From contig CP136064.1 in NCBI GenBank assembly GCA_032622095.1, forward strand, positions 218,504,205 through 218,568,204: a DNA stretch of 64,000 nt, read 5' to 3'. The notes beneath the pieces were generated by a model, which did no database searches, was not told where the DNA came from, and worked only from the letters and a program-made list of their open reading frames with translations. Positions within the stretch are counted from its first letter, which is position 1. Every line of letters begins with the position of its first letter. The stretch is from Siphonodentalium dalli. Its lineage: Eukaryota > Mollusca > Scaphopoda > Gadilida > Siphonodentaliidae. Made by a program: the position numbers and the translations under genes. Below are positions 22,530 through 34,804 of the stretch, piece by piece.

Positions 22530-24055
22530 TATATGGGGAATTACACTAGATTAAATTTATGATTTTGCTAATGCGGGGGGGGGGGGGTCAGGAAAAAAAT
22601 TACGGATACTAGGTGGAGTTTTTCAGTTCTGGGGACCCACCACCGCGGGAGCGTAAGTTTTTTCCACCCAGGTCTGGGACACCCACCCGGGAGCGTAATT
22701 TTTTCCATCCAGGTCTGGGACACCCACCCCCAAAATTGATGAAAATATTGTAAATTCTACTAAATAATGTGTTGTTGGCAGGGTAAGGGTCTCTCATTGT
22801 GTCTGCACCGGAACTGAGAGAACGCTGATCAAGTACACCCACAAAAAATAAACAAACAAAGCACATGGCTGAAAAATATGCCAACAAAAACAATGACAAA
22901 ACCATTAAAAACCCAAATATTTATGGATATAAAGGTAAAATATAAGGTAAAAATATGTGCATGTGTAAAGTAAAAACACCATCAATTTGATTAAATAAAC
23001 ACAGTTTCAGTCATCTCCATGTGGGAAATCACTGGTGAGCAATGAGGAGCTCCCCTTAAAATCATTCTAGGCGAGTGGCGAGTAGTCTCCTACAAAATGT
23101 CGAGGCGAGTAGTATCCCAGCAGGAGATGCCGAAGACATCTCCCGAAGGCCTGAGAGGGGGGAGTACTGGAGGGGGCCTCCCCCGGAACATTTTGAAAAT
23201 TATATGCTCTGAGATTGAATCTGGAGCCTTTTAATGCTCCAATCACTGTTCAAATAACGATTTTGTGTCAATAAGTGACAAAAATGCAATGCCACATTGC
23301 TAATAGTACACAAGCAAGTAAGTTGGTATATTTGAAATAAAGTTATCTGATATATTACGCACATTTGAAGCATGTATATTCTGAGTTATCGACAGTATTT
23401 TATTGAACCACATGGTCTCTCTGTTTGTTGTGCAGAAATTGTATTGCCGATGTGAATCTGAATCAGTTCGATTTTGAATTAATTCCTCGATCTATTTTAG
23501 TAAATATCGCATATAATAAAAAAAAAACCTTCGTGTTTTGAGTGAATACCGGAAATACCTCATTCGTGGTCACAGTGATATACTGGAATCATCACTCGTG
23601 GCCTAAAGACCAATCGTGATGATTCCAGTATCTGACTGTGACCATTCATGAGATACTTCCGGTATTCACTCAAAACACGCAGGTATCCTCTATGTATAAT
23701 AAGTTAAAAAAGCCATGATAAACTATGAGAAAAGATGAGAATGGATTTTTTTTCATTGCAATGGTTTTCCTCGACCAATTGTGGACACAACATTTAAATA
23801 TAGAGCCCTACTCACTTGTATAAGGCTATAGCATGCACTACTATATGAATCTGATTGTTTCAATTCATTTTGAAGCTGCAATTTGTCTTAGAAATTATTT
23901 TGGAAAAAAATTGCATGACATCAGAAAAAATCTGCATTCCGGGCTCGGGGACACCCACCCACCCGGTCCTTGTATCCTGTAATTTTTTTTCCGATCCCCC
24001 CCCCTGGCTAATGAGGAAATTTACAAAAAATTCCATAATGGAAATTTATATATAA
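22530..24055. mobile_element. Long inverted repeat element with G/C homopolymer ends
   Basis: At the left, TTTGCTAATG, a run of about 14 G and AGGAAAAAAATTACGGATAC (22565-22609) match the reverse complement of the right end at 23971-24018 (GTATCCTGTAATTTTTTTTCC, a C run, GGCTAATGAG). Just inside the left end, GGTCTGGGACACCCACCC units repeat in tandem; related GGGGACACCCACCC motifs precede the right end in the same orientation. The interior holds a foldback (23524-23683) and a stretch near 23080-23235 beginning GGCGAGTGGCGAGTAGTCTC. No transposase is seen. Confidence 0.5.
23524..23683. repeat. Foldback element, 160 bp
   Basis: CGTGTTTTGAGTGAATACCG and its reverse complement CGGTATTCACTCAAAACACG form the outer arms, with GATACTGGAATCATCA-type sequence pairing near the centre. 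It sits inside the larger inverted repeat at 22530-24055. Confidence 0.85.
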
Positions 24056-24264
24056 GGTTTATAATGCTAGAAACATTAAGTTTATTGCATATTGATAAAT
24101 TTGAAATTTCCAAATGTTCTAGTCAAAAGTATGGCCCCTGTTAACTCCACGTATATAAAAAAGGACTCATTCGAGCCATAATCGCTTCCCTACTTGTCTT
24201 AAGCATGGGGAAACATGAGCATAGCTACGGTGTGGCAAAACAACCCATAGAAATTCAACAATGG

Positions 24265-24415
24265 GGCTAAATTCTAACTTGACCTGTATTTTGTAAAACC
24301 ACATACAAAATTTCATTCCAATCAGTTGAGACTCAAGTTATCATCGGGAAACCGAAAGCGAACGGACGGACAGGCGGACGAACGGACCAATCATATACTA
24401 CGTTCCGTTTTTAAA
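24265..24415 (+). repeat. LINE 3'-end-like fragment
   Basis: ATTTCATTCCAATCAGTTGA, then CAAGTTATC, then a GGACGGACAGGCGGACGAAC run match the usual 3' phrasing of invertebrate non-LTR retrotransposons. No coding part is attached. Confidence 0.5.
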
Positions 24416-24699
24416 GTGGCGTATAATTAAAATCGTTCATTTATAGTATTTTACAGATATTGTAAAATAAAAAAAAAACCTTTTGTGTAAATTCTGTGCA
24501 AAAAAAAAAATGGTTACAGCTGGGAAATTGCCACGACTTTGGCAAAGTTTCAGATTATATCGATAGTGCGTGTATTTTCGACTATACCCCCTCCAAATTA
24601 CAGGTAAACAATTTTGAGTCAAGAATGAGCAGTGTCATTTTGAACCGAACCGAATAAGTCGTACCGAATCAGACTATTCGTTATCTCATCTATGTCGTT

Positions 24700-24708
24700 G
24701 TTTTCCAG
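24700..24708 (+). other. Candidate 3' splice site in the 5' leader of the GT31 gene
   Basis: GTTGTTTTCCAG ends 24 bases before the start codon and has the pyrimidine tract of a splice acceptor. A CAG|GTAAAC at about 24602 could be the matching donor, giving a leader intron of about 105 bases. A TATATAAAA at about 24151 is a possible but distant TATA box. A spliced leader before a single coding exon is common for this gene family. Confidence 0.4.
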
Positions 24709-24732
24709 ATCCTCGATCCAGAGTGTGAGAAT

Positions 24733-25821
24733 ATGGCTAGATGTGGTTTTAGGCTAACGTCGTGCAGATGTGTGACAGTTTTCGTATTCGTCTACACGGC
24801 GGTTGTAATGTTAATTACAAGAAAAGTAGTCACCCAAAACTATGCTGCAACGAGTACGCCAAAACACAAAGGATCAACTACGAACGATTATTACGCCCGA
24901 GGAGAGAAAAAATTGTTCCGTCTAGTTGATCGTGTGGTTGTTTCACCGTCACATGTCTGTAACGATGTGGAAACACCGTTCTTGTTAATCATGATACTCT
25001 CAGTTCATAAAAGCAGAACACTTAGAGACAGTATTAGATCAACGTGGGGCAGTGTTGTCGGTACACAGTCTTGGAAAACGTGGCAACAAGAAGGTAATGG
25101 TACGTGGTTGCCAGTTGTTCAGAAATTACAACAGCCCGTGCAAATTTTGTTCTTGCTCGGACAGAGCTCTGATAGGAAGGCACGTGATTCATTGAAACAG
25201 GAAGAGATACAGCACGGGGACATTCTCGTGCTCGACTATGTTGACTCCTACCAAAACTTAACCCTGAAGGTTCTAAGTGGATTCAAATGGAGCGTTAATA
25301 ATTGCAAAGGAATTACTCAAGTGATGAAAATGGATGATGATACATTTCTTAATGTTCCGATGATTCTCCAACAAATTACACGAAAAGAAATATCGGAGGT
25401 AATTTATGGATTTATACCGGCAAGTCCGCTGACAGTTTATCGCTCTGGCAAACATATGGTTCCGATGTCAGTTTATCCGTTAGAACTTTACCCCGAATAC
25501 TGTAGCGGTAATATGTACACAATGAATATCAGCGTGGCTCATTCTATAATCGCTGCATCCGAACATTTCCCGTATGTTAATATGGAAGACGTTTTTATCA
25601 CGGGCATTCTGCGGAAATTTGTCGGCGTGAGCATCAAATCGGTGGATAGGCTACAGTACAATCCTCGTGCGCCGCCGAAAATCTGTGGTTTTGTTAAGGA
25701 CACAACACTATATGGACAGCTTGTCACTTCAGACATGTTCACAAAGATTTGGAAGACTTACACAAACCCGAAAGACTGCGGTATAAGCACGATAGCTAAG
25801 ACATCAGTGCCGCTCTTGTGA
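24733..25821 (+). CDS. Beta-1,3-galactosyltransferase-like protein (GT31 family)
   Basis: This gene codes for a Golgi type II membrane glycosyltransferase of 362 residues, a normal length for the family. Such enzymes move a sugar, often galactose or N-acetylglucosamine, from a UDP-sugar onto a glycan in beta-1,3 linkage; the exact donor and acceptor cannot be read here. A short cytoplasmic tail and one membrane anchor (about residues 12-28) precede a stem. The catalytic domain shows RDSIRSTWG (98-106), the metal-binding DDD at 201-203 within MKMDDDTFLN, YCSGNMY (256-262) and EDVFITG (285-291). Possible N-glycosylation sites are N122, N175 and N265. The usual DDDVF is DDDTF, a mild change next to the metal site. 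There is no internal stop or frameshift, so it is probably functional. It stands alone, with repeats on both sides. The start is the first ATG after a candidate splice acceptor. A B3GNT or other GT31 enzyme is an equal possibility. Confidence 0.93.
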   Translation: MARCGFRLTSCRCVTVFVFVYTAVVMLITRKVVTQNYAATSTPKHKGSTTNDYYARGEKKLFRLVDRVVVSPSHVCNDVETPFLLIMILSVHKSRTLRDSIRSTWGSVVGTQSWKTWQQEGNGTWLPVVQKLQQPVQILFLLGQSSDRKARDSLKQEEIQHGDILVLDYVDSYQNLTLKVLSGFKWSVNNCKGITQVMKMDDDTFLNVPMILQQITRKEISEVIYGFIPASPLTVYRSGKHMVPMSVYPLELYPEYCSGNMYTMNISVAHSIIAASEHFPYVNMEDVFITGILRKFVGVSIKSVDRLQYNPRAPPKICGFVKDTTLYGQLVTSDMFTKIWKTYTNPKDCGISTIAKTSVPLL

Positions 25822-26221
25822 ACAACCACGTGTATGTGTGTTGCCATTTTCAAAACATTACAATTATATAAAGGTAATTATCGAGTGAGAGGGCATTCTG
25901 ACACAGAACGCATACGGCCGCACACAAACACTGCTGTCTTCGCTGTCCGATTGTCCAGAGCATAACAATAACAAGAAAACCATAATCAGAAATGGTAACG
26001 CCCTCAAGATTATATTATTACGCATAAATATAAATATATATTTTTTTTATTACTGCATGTTTCTAATTCACCACACCATAAGTCTCTAAATGCGGATCAA
26101 AATTCGGAGTCATTGTGTTCCCGCCATACAATCTTTAACAGTGGTCCAGCCGTTGTTGATATCTAAACATTGAAAGCAATTAATGCGGTCATAATAGTTA
26201 CACACTGCAACTATCAATCCA

Positions 26222-26770
26222 GCGAATTTGATATGATTGATAGAACAAACCACTATTATCATGATCATGTCGTTATTTGTTTAAAATACGTATCAATTGA
26301 CATATACGCACCCGTTCCCTCATTAAAATCAACATATTTCGACCATTTTAGGGGATCTCCGCGAATTCGGGGAACTCCGCAAAACTGCGAATTGTCACAA
26401 CAGGCTATCTATCAGTTGGTTGAATACTATTTCCCTTTTTAATAAACTAAATTAACAAGTAAATATCGAATGACGATACATATATTTGTAAACAAGCATT
26501 GCAAATAATGTTATTAGGACGAAAAGTCGCAAGACAAAATTGTTCCGTATTATGATGATCATGATCATGATATGATTGATAGAACCAAGTACTATTATGA
26601 TGATCGTGTCGTTATTTGTTTAAAATACGTATATATCAATTGACATATACGCACCCGTTCCCTCATTAAAATCAACATATTTCGACCATTGTATGCGACC
26701 TCCGCGAATTCGGGGACTTCCGCAAATAGATCTCTGCAAACAGGGACCTACTGCGAATTGTCACAACCGG
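26222..26770. repeat. Direct duplication 3' of the GT31 gene
   Basis: The segment at about 26227-26405 (GATATGATTGATAGAAC, GTCGTTATTTGTTTAAAATA, CATATACGCACCCGTTCCCT, CTCCGCGAATTCGGGG, CTGCGAATTGTCACAAC) recurs at about 26568-26767 in the same order, offset by about 340 bases. The second copy has a few small insertions. AATAAA at 26441 lies between the copies and could serve as a poly(A) signal, though it is 620 bases past the stop codon. Confidence 0.88.
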
Positions 26771-27299
26771 AAAAAGGAAAAACCAATTATCTATTTATAA
26801 AAGCTCCACAGACACACGGCGCATTCGGCGACACACGGCGATCTAAAATGTCCCCACCAGTATACACTCGATGGGCGTGAAATATGCGTAATTGGGACAA
26901 CAACTAAGAACTATTTGGACAATAGCTGTACATTATATGGACAATTATCATGTACACTTATAAAACTAATCTGTTATAGATAACACTTTCCAAGATTTCG
27001 CAGTGACAACACCACATGTGCTATTATAGAACACCACATACGGTTTACACTTACACGTTTTGAGATAGGTGCAAGGATAACACTTGCCAGTGCCTAATCA
27101 AAGTTACACCTACATGCTGATACAAGAAAACTAAGATGCATGCATCAGGTCGGCCGTGAACTATCTACCATAGAATTGTTGTAGCTATCGATTATACATT
27201 TTGGAACACCTGTCTGTATGTATGTGTGTATGCATGAATGCATGTGTGTATGTGTTATAGACTCTAACACTGCTCGACTGATCCGACTCGGATTTGGTA

Positions 27300-27790
27300 T
27301 TTAACGTGTCAACTTGACCTCGCTCATAGGCATGTTTCTGGACCTTGACCGATCCGACTACTTCGATCCCGGGAGCAATATTGACGGGTCCAATTTCACG
27401 TGGGACCATGTTCTCGAACGTGCTGATGTAGGCATGTTTCTGGACTATTTGGACGGGTCAAATCTTGATCCCGACCTGACTTTGACATTCAAAAAGATCA
27501 ATTCAAGGTCAAATCTGGTAAAACGAAGTATTTCAACGAAATATAATACCTACTGTTACTTTTGTCCCAGGAGTGTTTCGGGTGGGTCAAATTATGACCC
27601 TGACCTGATCTTGACATTCAAAATTGTCAATTCAAGGTCAAATCAGGTAAAGCCGGGCGGATTTCGACGGGTACTTTTGTCGTGACTTTTGTCCGGGGAG
27701 TGTTTTGGGCGGGTCAAATCGTGACCCGACATGACGTTCACCTTTAAAATGGTCAATTCAAGGTTAAATCGCGCAATTCTCCGAAAATCA
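27300..27790. repeat. Diverged tandem repeat array
   Basis: The pattern GTCAATTCAAGGT(C/T)AAATC, then a GGGTCAAAT…GACC segment and TGACATTCA recurs about three times between 27455 and 27770, spaced roughly 115-135 bases. A TGTATG-rich microsatellite precedes it (27213-27256). A 123-codon open frame follows the repeat and is not a supported gene. Confidence 0.6.
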
Positions 27791-27959
27791 GAGGGGAACA
27801 TCCCGGACGAAGTAGGGTCCGCCAGCTACTATTATATATTTCTAGATTTAGTTACAAACTAAATACCTGTATATTGTACAAAGAAATGTTTGACAAATAT
27901 ATCTGTATCAATATTACCATACGGGTCATTAAAATAGATACGACGAAACAAATTTTGAA

Positions 27960-29370
27960 GGGTGCATGGTATCAGGTAAATTTTTATATTTCAAATGATG
28001 ACAGGAATGCGGAAAGTTGAAGTACCTACGTAATACTGGCTATCCGAATGAAGAGATATACATGTATATAAAAACCAAAATAGAAGATGACTGCTGGCGA
28101 CAATGTTTTCCAAAAAAATTCAAAGCATTCGATAGCTCCCATCTAGTTGTCAGTATAAATATAAAGTGTGGTGACTATCAGATGAGGGATATGACTGTAC
28201 AGTTGCTAAACAATTCAGTCACGCAAAAGAGGATCAAACAGTAAGATACCAAATTGCTGCCTGTGGTAATGTTTTTTAACGAAATTCGGGAAAATTAGAT
28301 TACTCTCCCCCTGGTTATCCAGAAGATCATTGTGGAATCTGGTGACGATCGGACAAGGGGCGTCGTCTGTAGGATCAACCAAATTATTTAGCCATAAAAA
28401 TAGTAAAATTCAAGATCACCGCTGGCAGTGATGTCTTCACAAGGACAGCTTGAGAACAAAACATGGCTCACATCTAGCGGTGACCCAAACTATCCACATG
28501 AGAAAAAGTTCTCCAATAAAAGCTGGCTGCAGGGTGCGCCAATTGATTCAAATTCGAAATTTAACAGGGTGTACTGCTTGTGGCCATGTTTTCCCCGCAA
28601 ATTTGATAGACTGATGGACAAAACCACTGAATCCGTTGAATCAATATACATGTATACATGGATTAATGTATATGCATTGTTATACACAGTACTGGTATAT
28701 AAAGGTACTGAAAATAACAATATTACTAGTATACACAAAATAAACCATATATCATGGCTATGGGTTCTAATATCCGAATATGACAGCTGATAACTTGGAG
28801 TGAATTGAAGAGTGGTGGTGTCTCACGCATATCTAACCCTCCATGTTAGAAACATGCCATTAAATGTCATAAGTATAATCTAGCTTGAGGACAGAAGTTA
28901 TCCATAAAAACCCCCCTTAATTCAACCAGGTCCTCGCGCGATGTATGGTCGATCACATGATGATCTAGGGGGGATTAAAATTGTTGTATACAAACAGCAC
29001 TGCATGTAAATATAAAATAAAATAGTGCTACATCTTATTACAGATTATTGCCATATATAATCAGTGACTATACAGACAGTCTGGCAAAATAAAGTTTCAG
29101 TGACACTCTATCCGAAGAGGGGAATAATTCCATCTGTTACAGTCAATGGAGCAATTATGAATCTGGAAAGGTGAAATTTCTAAGTAATACTAGATATCGA
29201 CATGACGCGATAACATATAACGTAAATGCAATATGGCCGCTGGCGACCATTTTTTCCTATAAAATTAAAAAAATATTTGATAGCTCTCATCTGATAGATC
29301 AATATCAAGATAAATATGAAGTTTAGTGATGATCGGATGAGTGAAGTGGACTGTGCTAAACGGTTTGGTA
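27960..29370. repeat. Very diverged interspersed repeat units
   Basis: A phrase of the form GCTGGCGAC(A/C)AT…TTTTCC…GATAGCTC(C/T)CATCT, followed by AAGT(G/T)T(G)GTGA(C/T), occurs near 28092-28165 and near 29236-29325, with a weaker version near 28420-28450. These may be decayed copies of one element. Open frames at 28017-28244 and 28428-28790 follow these units and have no known domain. Confidence 0.4.
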
Positions 29371-29673
29371 ATGCTTAAAAAGATTTTTACCTTAATATTT
29401 TTATGTTTACTTTATAAACTTCACTGAGTCATCTTTGTCATGTATTGAGTTTGATATCTTTTGTTAACAGTTTATAAATCATGTATGTCTCATGTTTGTT
29501 ATTTTAATTTATGTGTTTATTATCATTAAATAAAGTTGAATTCCTTAAAAAGATTCTTACCTCAATGTTTTTATGTTCACTTTATAAACTCCACTGAGTC
29601 ATCTTTGTCATGTATTGAATTTGATATCTTTTGTTAACAGTTCATAAATTATGTATGTCTCGTGTTCGTTATT
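29371..29673. repeat. Direct duplication, two 130-bp copies
   Basis: About 29372-29502 and 29543-29673 share CTTAAAAAGATT, TTTATGTT(T/C)ACTTTATAAACT, CACTGAGTCATCTTTGTCAT and ATATCTTTTGTTAACAGTT in order. ATTAAATAAAGTTGAATTCC lies between them, which looks like a retroelement 3' end with an AATAAA signal, so the pair may be two tandem 3' tails. Confidence 0.85.
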
Positions 29674-31754
29674 ATATTATATACACTTTATAGTGTGTTT
29701 CAGAACGAAAACAAAATGAATAAAATCAACAAATTTGTAAATTTAAAAACAATTCAAACGTTGTTGTATTCCATGTCCCAGCCCGGAAATATACACCAAA
29801 TTTCAATAATATTCATTGAGAAACAACGGACCAAACGCCATATAACACCCCGTATGCATCTTTTATTCCGAGTTGGCCTTTTATTCCGAGTGGGCACGCG
29901 CCGATTGGGCGAGTTAGCCCTGGGGCGAGTACGCCGATTCCGACACCTTTTCTATTTGCAGCAGGTTAAGTTTACGCGTAATTTAATTTACAAAGTTCCC
30001 CAATTGGTATCGTAAATAGAGCGACCTTATTTGACAGAGAATGCCTCTGTTATTGATTATAAAGTTGCTATACATTAAAAACGACAATTCACATGCTCGT
30101 TCAAGCGCAGTAGTCTATTTTCCCCATGTTTAAGGACATCCACAAATACTAAATAACGCTAACTTACTGCCGAATGTTTTACACGACAACTGTTAACATA
30201 TTTGGGCTGAATTCATCTGACGCGGTATTATTCCTCAAAATAAACAACAAAACCATCGTTACTTGGAAATGTAGTTTGGGCTAACAGTTACATAAATCCT
30301 CCACATCATTATTCCGACACACACGTCAGATGAAAAACTCACATGAAGTAACCGGCCAAATTGGCCGAAATAACACTTTCTTACACTTCGCAAGATGTTG
30401 TACAGTGACAACACTGTCAGTGTACGAACAGCACCAACGCAAGTTTAACACTATAGTGCTCGCAATTCACCAGCTGTGTTTATATATTGGCCAGGTAGTT
30501 TATACGGGGCGACACTCCATGCGATTGTAACCGCGATGTTCGATCGGATAGTCACCGCCGCGGCACACAGGTCCCCAGAACAAAAATTGACATCACCCCT
30601 AATAATACCCAATCCTTTAGAAAGGTATCCAATTTGGCGGGCCTAATTTTTTCAAAGTCCTAAGAATGGTTCAAAATACACAAAAATAATATTTGTTACA
30701 CAAATGCCTCATATATATAGGCATAAACCCGGAAGCAAATATATATTTTCCAAAACCAGCCATTTTTTTCGAGTCTACTGTGAGTAATATTTATAATTCA
30801 TATGCAACATCCTTTCATTATAAATACACATAGATTGAATTAACACGAACGCTGATTTGAAAGCATACATACGGCCAAGAATATAACTTCATACATATTT
30901 AGAGCGTATATACATTACTTCTTCGTTATATATTTGATTTATATTTGGCCAATGACAAATTAGTGTTACGTCGTTTCAGCTTACATACACTATTTGACAA
31001 AATGTCTGGTTTTGGAAAACGGGGGAATACGCCATGGCAGGGCGACACTATTCTCGGATCAGTTCGGCCAATACGGATGCGTTCTTCCAAACATATATAC
31101 GAACCAGGCGTAAAACACTTAGTAATCAAACTAGAATAGTCTAATCAATTTTTAACATTCAGAGCTGCTAATTGTCGAAATTTAAGTTGAATTCCGGCGT
31201 AAACCAACTGCATCGTTTAAAGGGTGACAGTACATTGGACAGAGTGTATACATTTTACGAATATTCTTTTCATTGTATTCCGCCACCACCTTAAGAATGT
31301 TAGACAAGGTGGTGTCCAACATGGCCGCCGTTGTAGAATTGACCCTGGTCTATTTTATCTGCATTTTAGAGAGAATATATTTCATAATGTATGCACAGAT
31401 GTATACATATTTATGGTGCTTTGGTAGTACGCTACATACATGTTGGCGATCCGTTCCCAAGATGGCTACCGAAATGGCTACCGGATATCGAATAATGGAA
31501 TATAACTTGATAAAATTTTGTATAATTCGGCTGGTAATAATATTTCGCTTAGTATTTTTTTGTTCGCTGATCTATCAGGTATCTGATGCATTGTGCTATT
31601 ACCATTTATGTACAATTATAAACACATTGCTTTTAAATATTGTATAGTTCATTGTCGCGAACTTATTCTGGGTTTCTAAACATGAAAGGACAAGACATGT
31701 GTGAAAGATGTCTGAATTACGTGTTTTCAATTTATTATCTATATCTATATTTGC
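29674..31754. other. 2 kb with no gene or bounded repeat seen
   Basis: TTTTATTCCGAGT occurs twice near 29864-29895. Several open frames of 64-124 codons exist (for example 29662-30015 and 31273-31647), but none carries a motif I recognise. Confidence 0.4.
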
Positions 31755-33780
31755 GAATGTCTGTCTGTCTGTCTGTCTGCCTGTGTTCTATAGAAACTCA
31801 CAGGGGACCATCTAGATGATACCGACTGGGTCTACTAGGGGTAACTTTTTACGAGAAAGATAATGGTGGGGTTTAGAATTTTCTAAAGTGACGCCGTTGT
31901 TGTCAGGGGTAGAAAAGGGGGAGGGGCAGAATTGTTTTTGTTGCCGATTGCCACGAAACTTACATACAATTATCACCATGATATGAAGAATCTAATGGTG
32001 TGGTTTAAATATGTCAAAAGTTGCGTCGTTCGAGTCAGGGATGCACGGAAGGGGAGAGGGGCACCGAAATTGATAAACTAATTTTAGCGCCGATTTCCAC
32101 CAAATTGATATACATTCTTCTTCGTGATACAAGGAATCTAATTGTGCGATTTAACAACGTCAAATTGTTGTCGTTTGGATGACAGATTGGGGGGGGGAAA
32201 TTAAATTTGGTAAGAATGGGTTTAGTCGCCGATTGCCACCACACTTATACAAAATCATCCCCATGGTATGAGGAGTCTAATGGTGTGGCTTAAATGTGTC
32301 AAATGTGGCCTCATTCGAGTCAGGGGTGCACTGAAAGGGAGAGGGGCACCAAAATTGATACACAATATTTTTAGCGCCAATTTTCACCAAATTGATACAC
32401 GTTCTTATCCATGATAAAAGGAATATAATCGTGTGATTTAAAGACGCCATTTTGGTGCTGTTTGGATGAGAGATGGGGAGGGGTGGGCACCATATTTTTA
32501 TAAAAATTTGAAATAGTCGCCGATTAGCACCAATCTTATAAATAATCATCTCCATGGTATCAGGAGTGTAATTGTGTGGTTTAAGGATGTCACAAGTGGG
32601 GCCATTCGAGTCAGTGGTGTATAGAGGTGAGAGGGACACAACAAAATTATAACAATATGTTCCACCAGATTGATACATATATTCTTCTCCGTAATACGAG
32701 GAATCTTATCGTGTGGTTTAGATACACCAAATTGGTGTCCTCTGGATGAGAGATAAGGGGACCTTAAATTTGATACGAATTTGTATACTCGCCAATGTTC
32801 ACCAATTTTATATATATATGCATCTCTAATCTCTAATGAGTCTAAGTATGCGGTTTAACGGTGACAAAAGTGGCGCCGCTTGAGTTCGAAATAGGGCCGG
32901 GAGGGTCACCAAAACTGATCAAAAATATTTTTAGTACCAATTACCATCAAATTCAGACACATTCTTCTTAAATGGTACGAGACATCAAATCGTGCTGTCT
33001 GTCTTTCTGTCTGTCTGTCTGTATGCGTTCTATATATAACTTCAAGGGGTAAAATCGAGATGGCACAAGGCGTTCTAAGAGGGGTAACTTTTTACGAGGA
33101 AGATAATGGTGCGGGTTAAAATTTTCTAAAGTGACGCTGTTGGTGTCAGGGGAAGAAAAGGGGGAGGTCGGCAAAATTTAAAAAATATGGGAAATAGTTC
33201 TGTCGCCGATTTCCACCATGCATACATAATCACCTCCGCGATATGGCTCTGTTCGAGTCAGCGTTGCAGGGGGGGGGGGGGGCACCAACAATTGATTTAA
33301 TAAACTATTTTTAGCGCAGATTTCCACCAAATTTATATATTATTCTTCTCTATGATACGAGGAATATAATCCTGTGATTTAAAGACGCCAAATTGCTGCC
33401 GTTTGGGTGAGAGATGGGGGGGGGGGTCATAACTATTCTAAGAATTTGTTTATTTGCTGATTACCACCAAACCTATATATAATCATCTCAGGTATATCAT
33501 GCATCCATGAGTCTAATGGACGTGGTTTAAATATGTCAAAAGTTGCGCCGTTAAAGTTATGCATGAGGATGGCAGTTGCACCAAAGCTGATACAAATATA
33601 TTTAGCACCAATTTCCACCAAATTCATACACGTTCTTCTCTAATGATACGATGAATTAAATCAAATTTGATGTCGTTTCGGTCACGGATGGCGAGAGGAT
33701 ATGCACTGTCATTGATAAGATTGCTATTCGCCGATATCCACCTATAAGTTATATATAGTCAACCAGGCCATCTCCATATC
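31755..33780. repeat. Higher-order tandem array, about 0.29 kb dimeric unit
   Basis: Two alternating subunits recur. One contains GCCGATTGCCACCA…ATAATCATC..CATGGTAT…GAGTCTAAT (for example near 31943, 32229, 32519, 32789, 33456). The other contains GCGCCGATTTCCACCAAATT…CATTCTTCTCC…GATACGAGGAAT (near 32090, 32376, 33315). The step is about 286-290 bases where clearest. A (CTGT)n run followed by GGGGTAACTTTTTACGAG and GACGC(C/T)GTTG opens the array near 31757 and recurs near 32996, so the whole block was itself duplicated with a step of about 1.24 kb. G runs interrupt several units. Open frames are by-products. Confidence 0.85.
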
Positions 33781-34804
33781 ATTTAAAGGAGTTTTGGGCG
33801 TTCAAATTTCACAATCTCGACAAATGGTGACCCAATTAAGTCACTTGAACAATTTATCTCCTCAACTGTCATATTTATATTGGGATGGCAATCAGGGCAT
33901 TCACATGAACTAGCAAAAAGAGATACATAGAAGCATTAATAGTATATTTATCATTCTATTTAAGAGATACACATATTCTTGCAAACTGAGATACCTCGAA
34001 CCGTCAGAGGATTGCATATATATTATAACACAATTGACTCTGTTCCATTCAATACAGTTTCCACGAAAAAGTTACAATTTGTCAAGGTGTGGATATGTAT
34101 CGAATGCCTGTTAAAAAATAGTGGTCACAGTGTGCATTCAAATATATTTTCTTCTGATGTAGAAGAAAACGCAGTCAGTAGCGCATGCCTTTTCAGGGTC
34201 CTCCAATACTGACATCTGATAAGGGATTATCTGCCCGATACAGCGGAATTTTTAGAACAGACTCATCGACTGACAAAAACAACTCAAAATCTCGCTCTGT
34301 GTCTGGTACATGTAGCTATGCGTGCGCAGCAACATTTTTGTTAAACTGAGAATATTTAGCCAATATATAGCACCATGAACAGAGGAGCACCTGAAAATGT
34401 CTTTAAAACATCTGTATCTTCACGGAGATATGATAGCCAGGTGTCCTCAAGATCTTAGTCCAACCCACTAGATTGATTGATACATCTCTATATGTAAAAC
34501 CCAATCGTCGTCTTTTATTTTTGCGAACTAATATTTTTATGTGACAATAATGTCTTGACGTTATTCCATTGTTTTTGTTTATTTTATGGTGTTTTTTACG
34601 GAGCAATGTTTTTTGCAACCAAGCTGGCTATTGTGGCGTCATCATGGAATAGTACATCTTTGGAAATTAGAAAGTATTTTGTGTCAAGATCTCGGAATAT
34701 TAAGTTTTCTGGTGTTGAACATTACAATCAGCGACTGAAAGAATGGTGGATGCATAGCAACGGCTAAATTAAGCGAGGACGAATTTCCTATTAGTTTGTG
34801 AAAG
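33781..34804. other. Intergenic; right part may be LINE 5' UTR
   Basis: No gene is seen. The last 200 bases before 34805 may be the 5' untranslated region of the following LINE relic, but its start cannot be fixed from a single copy. Confidence 0.35.
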
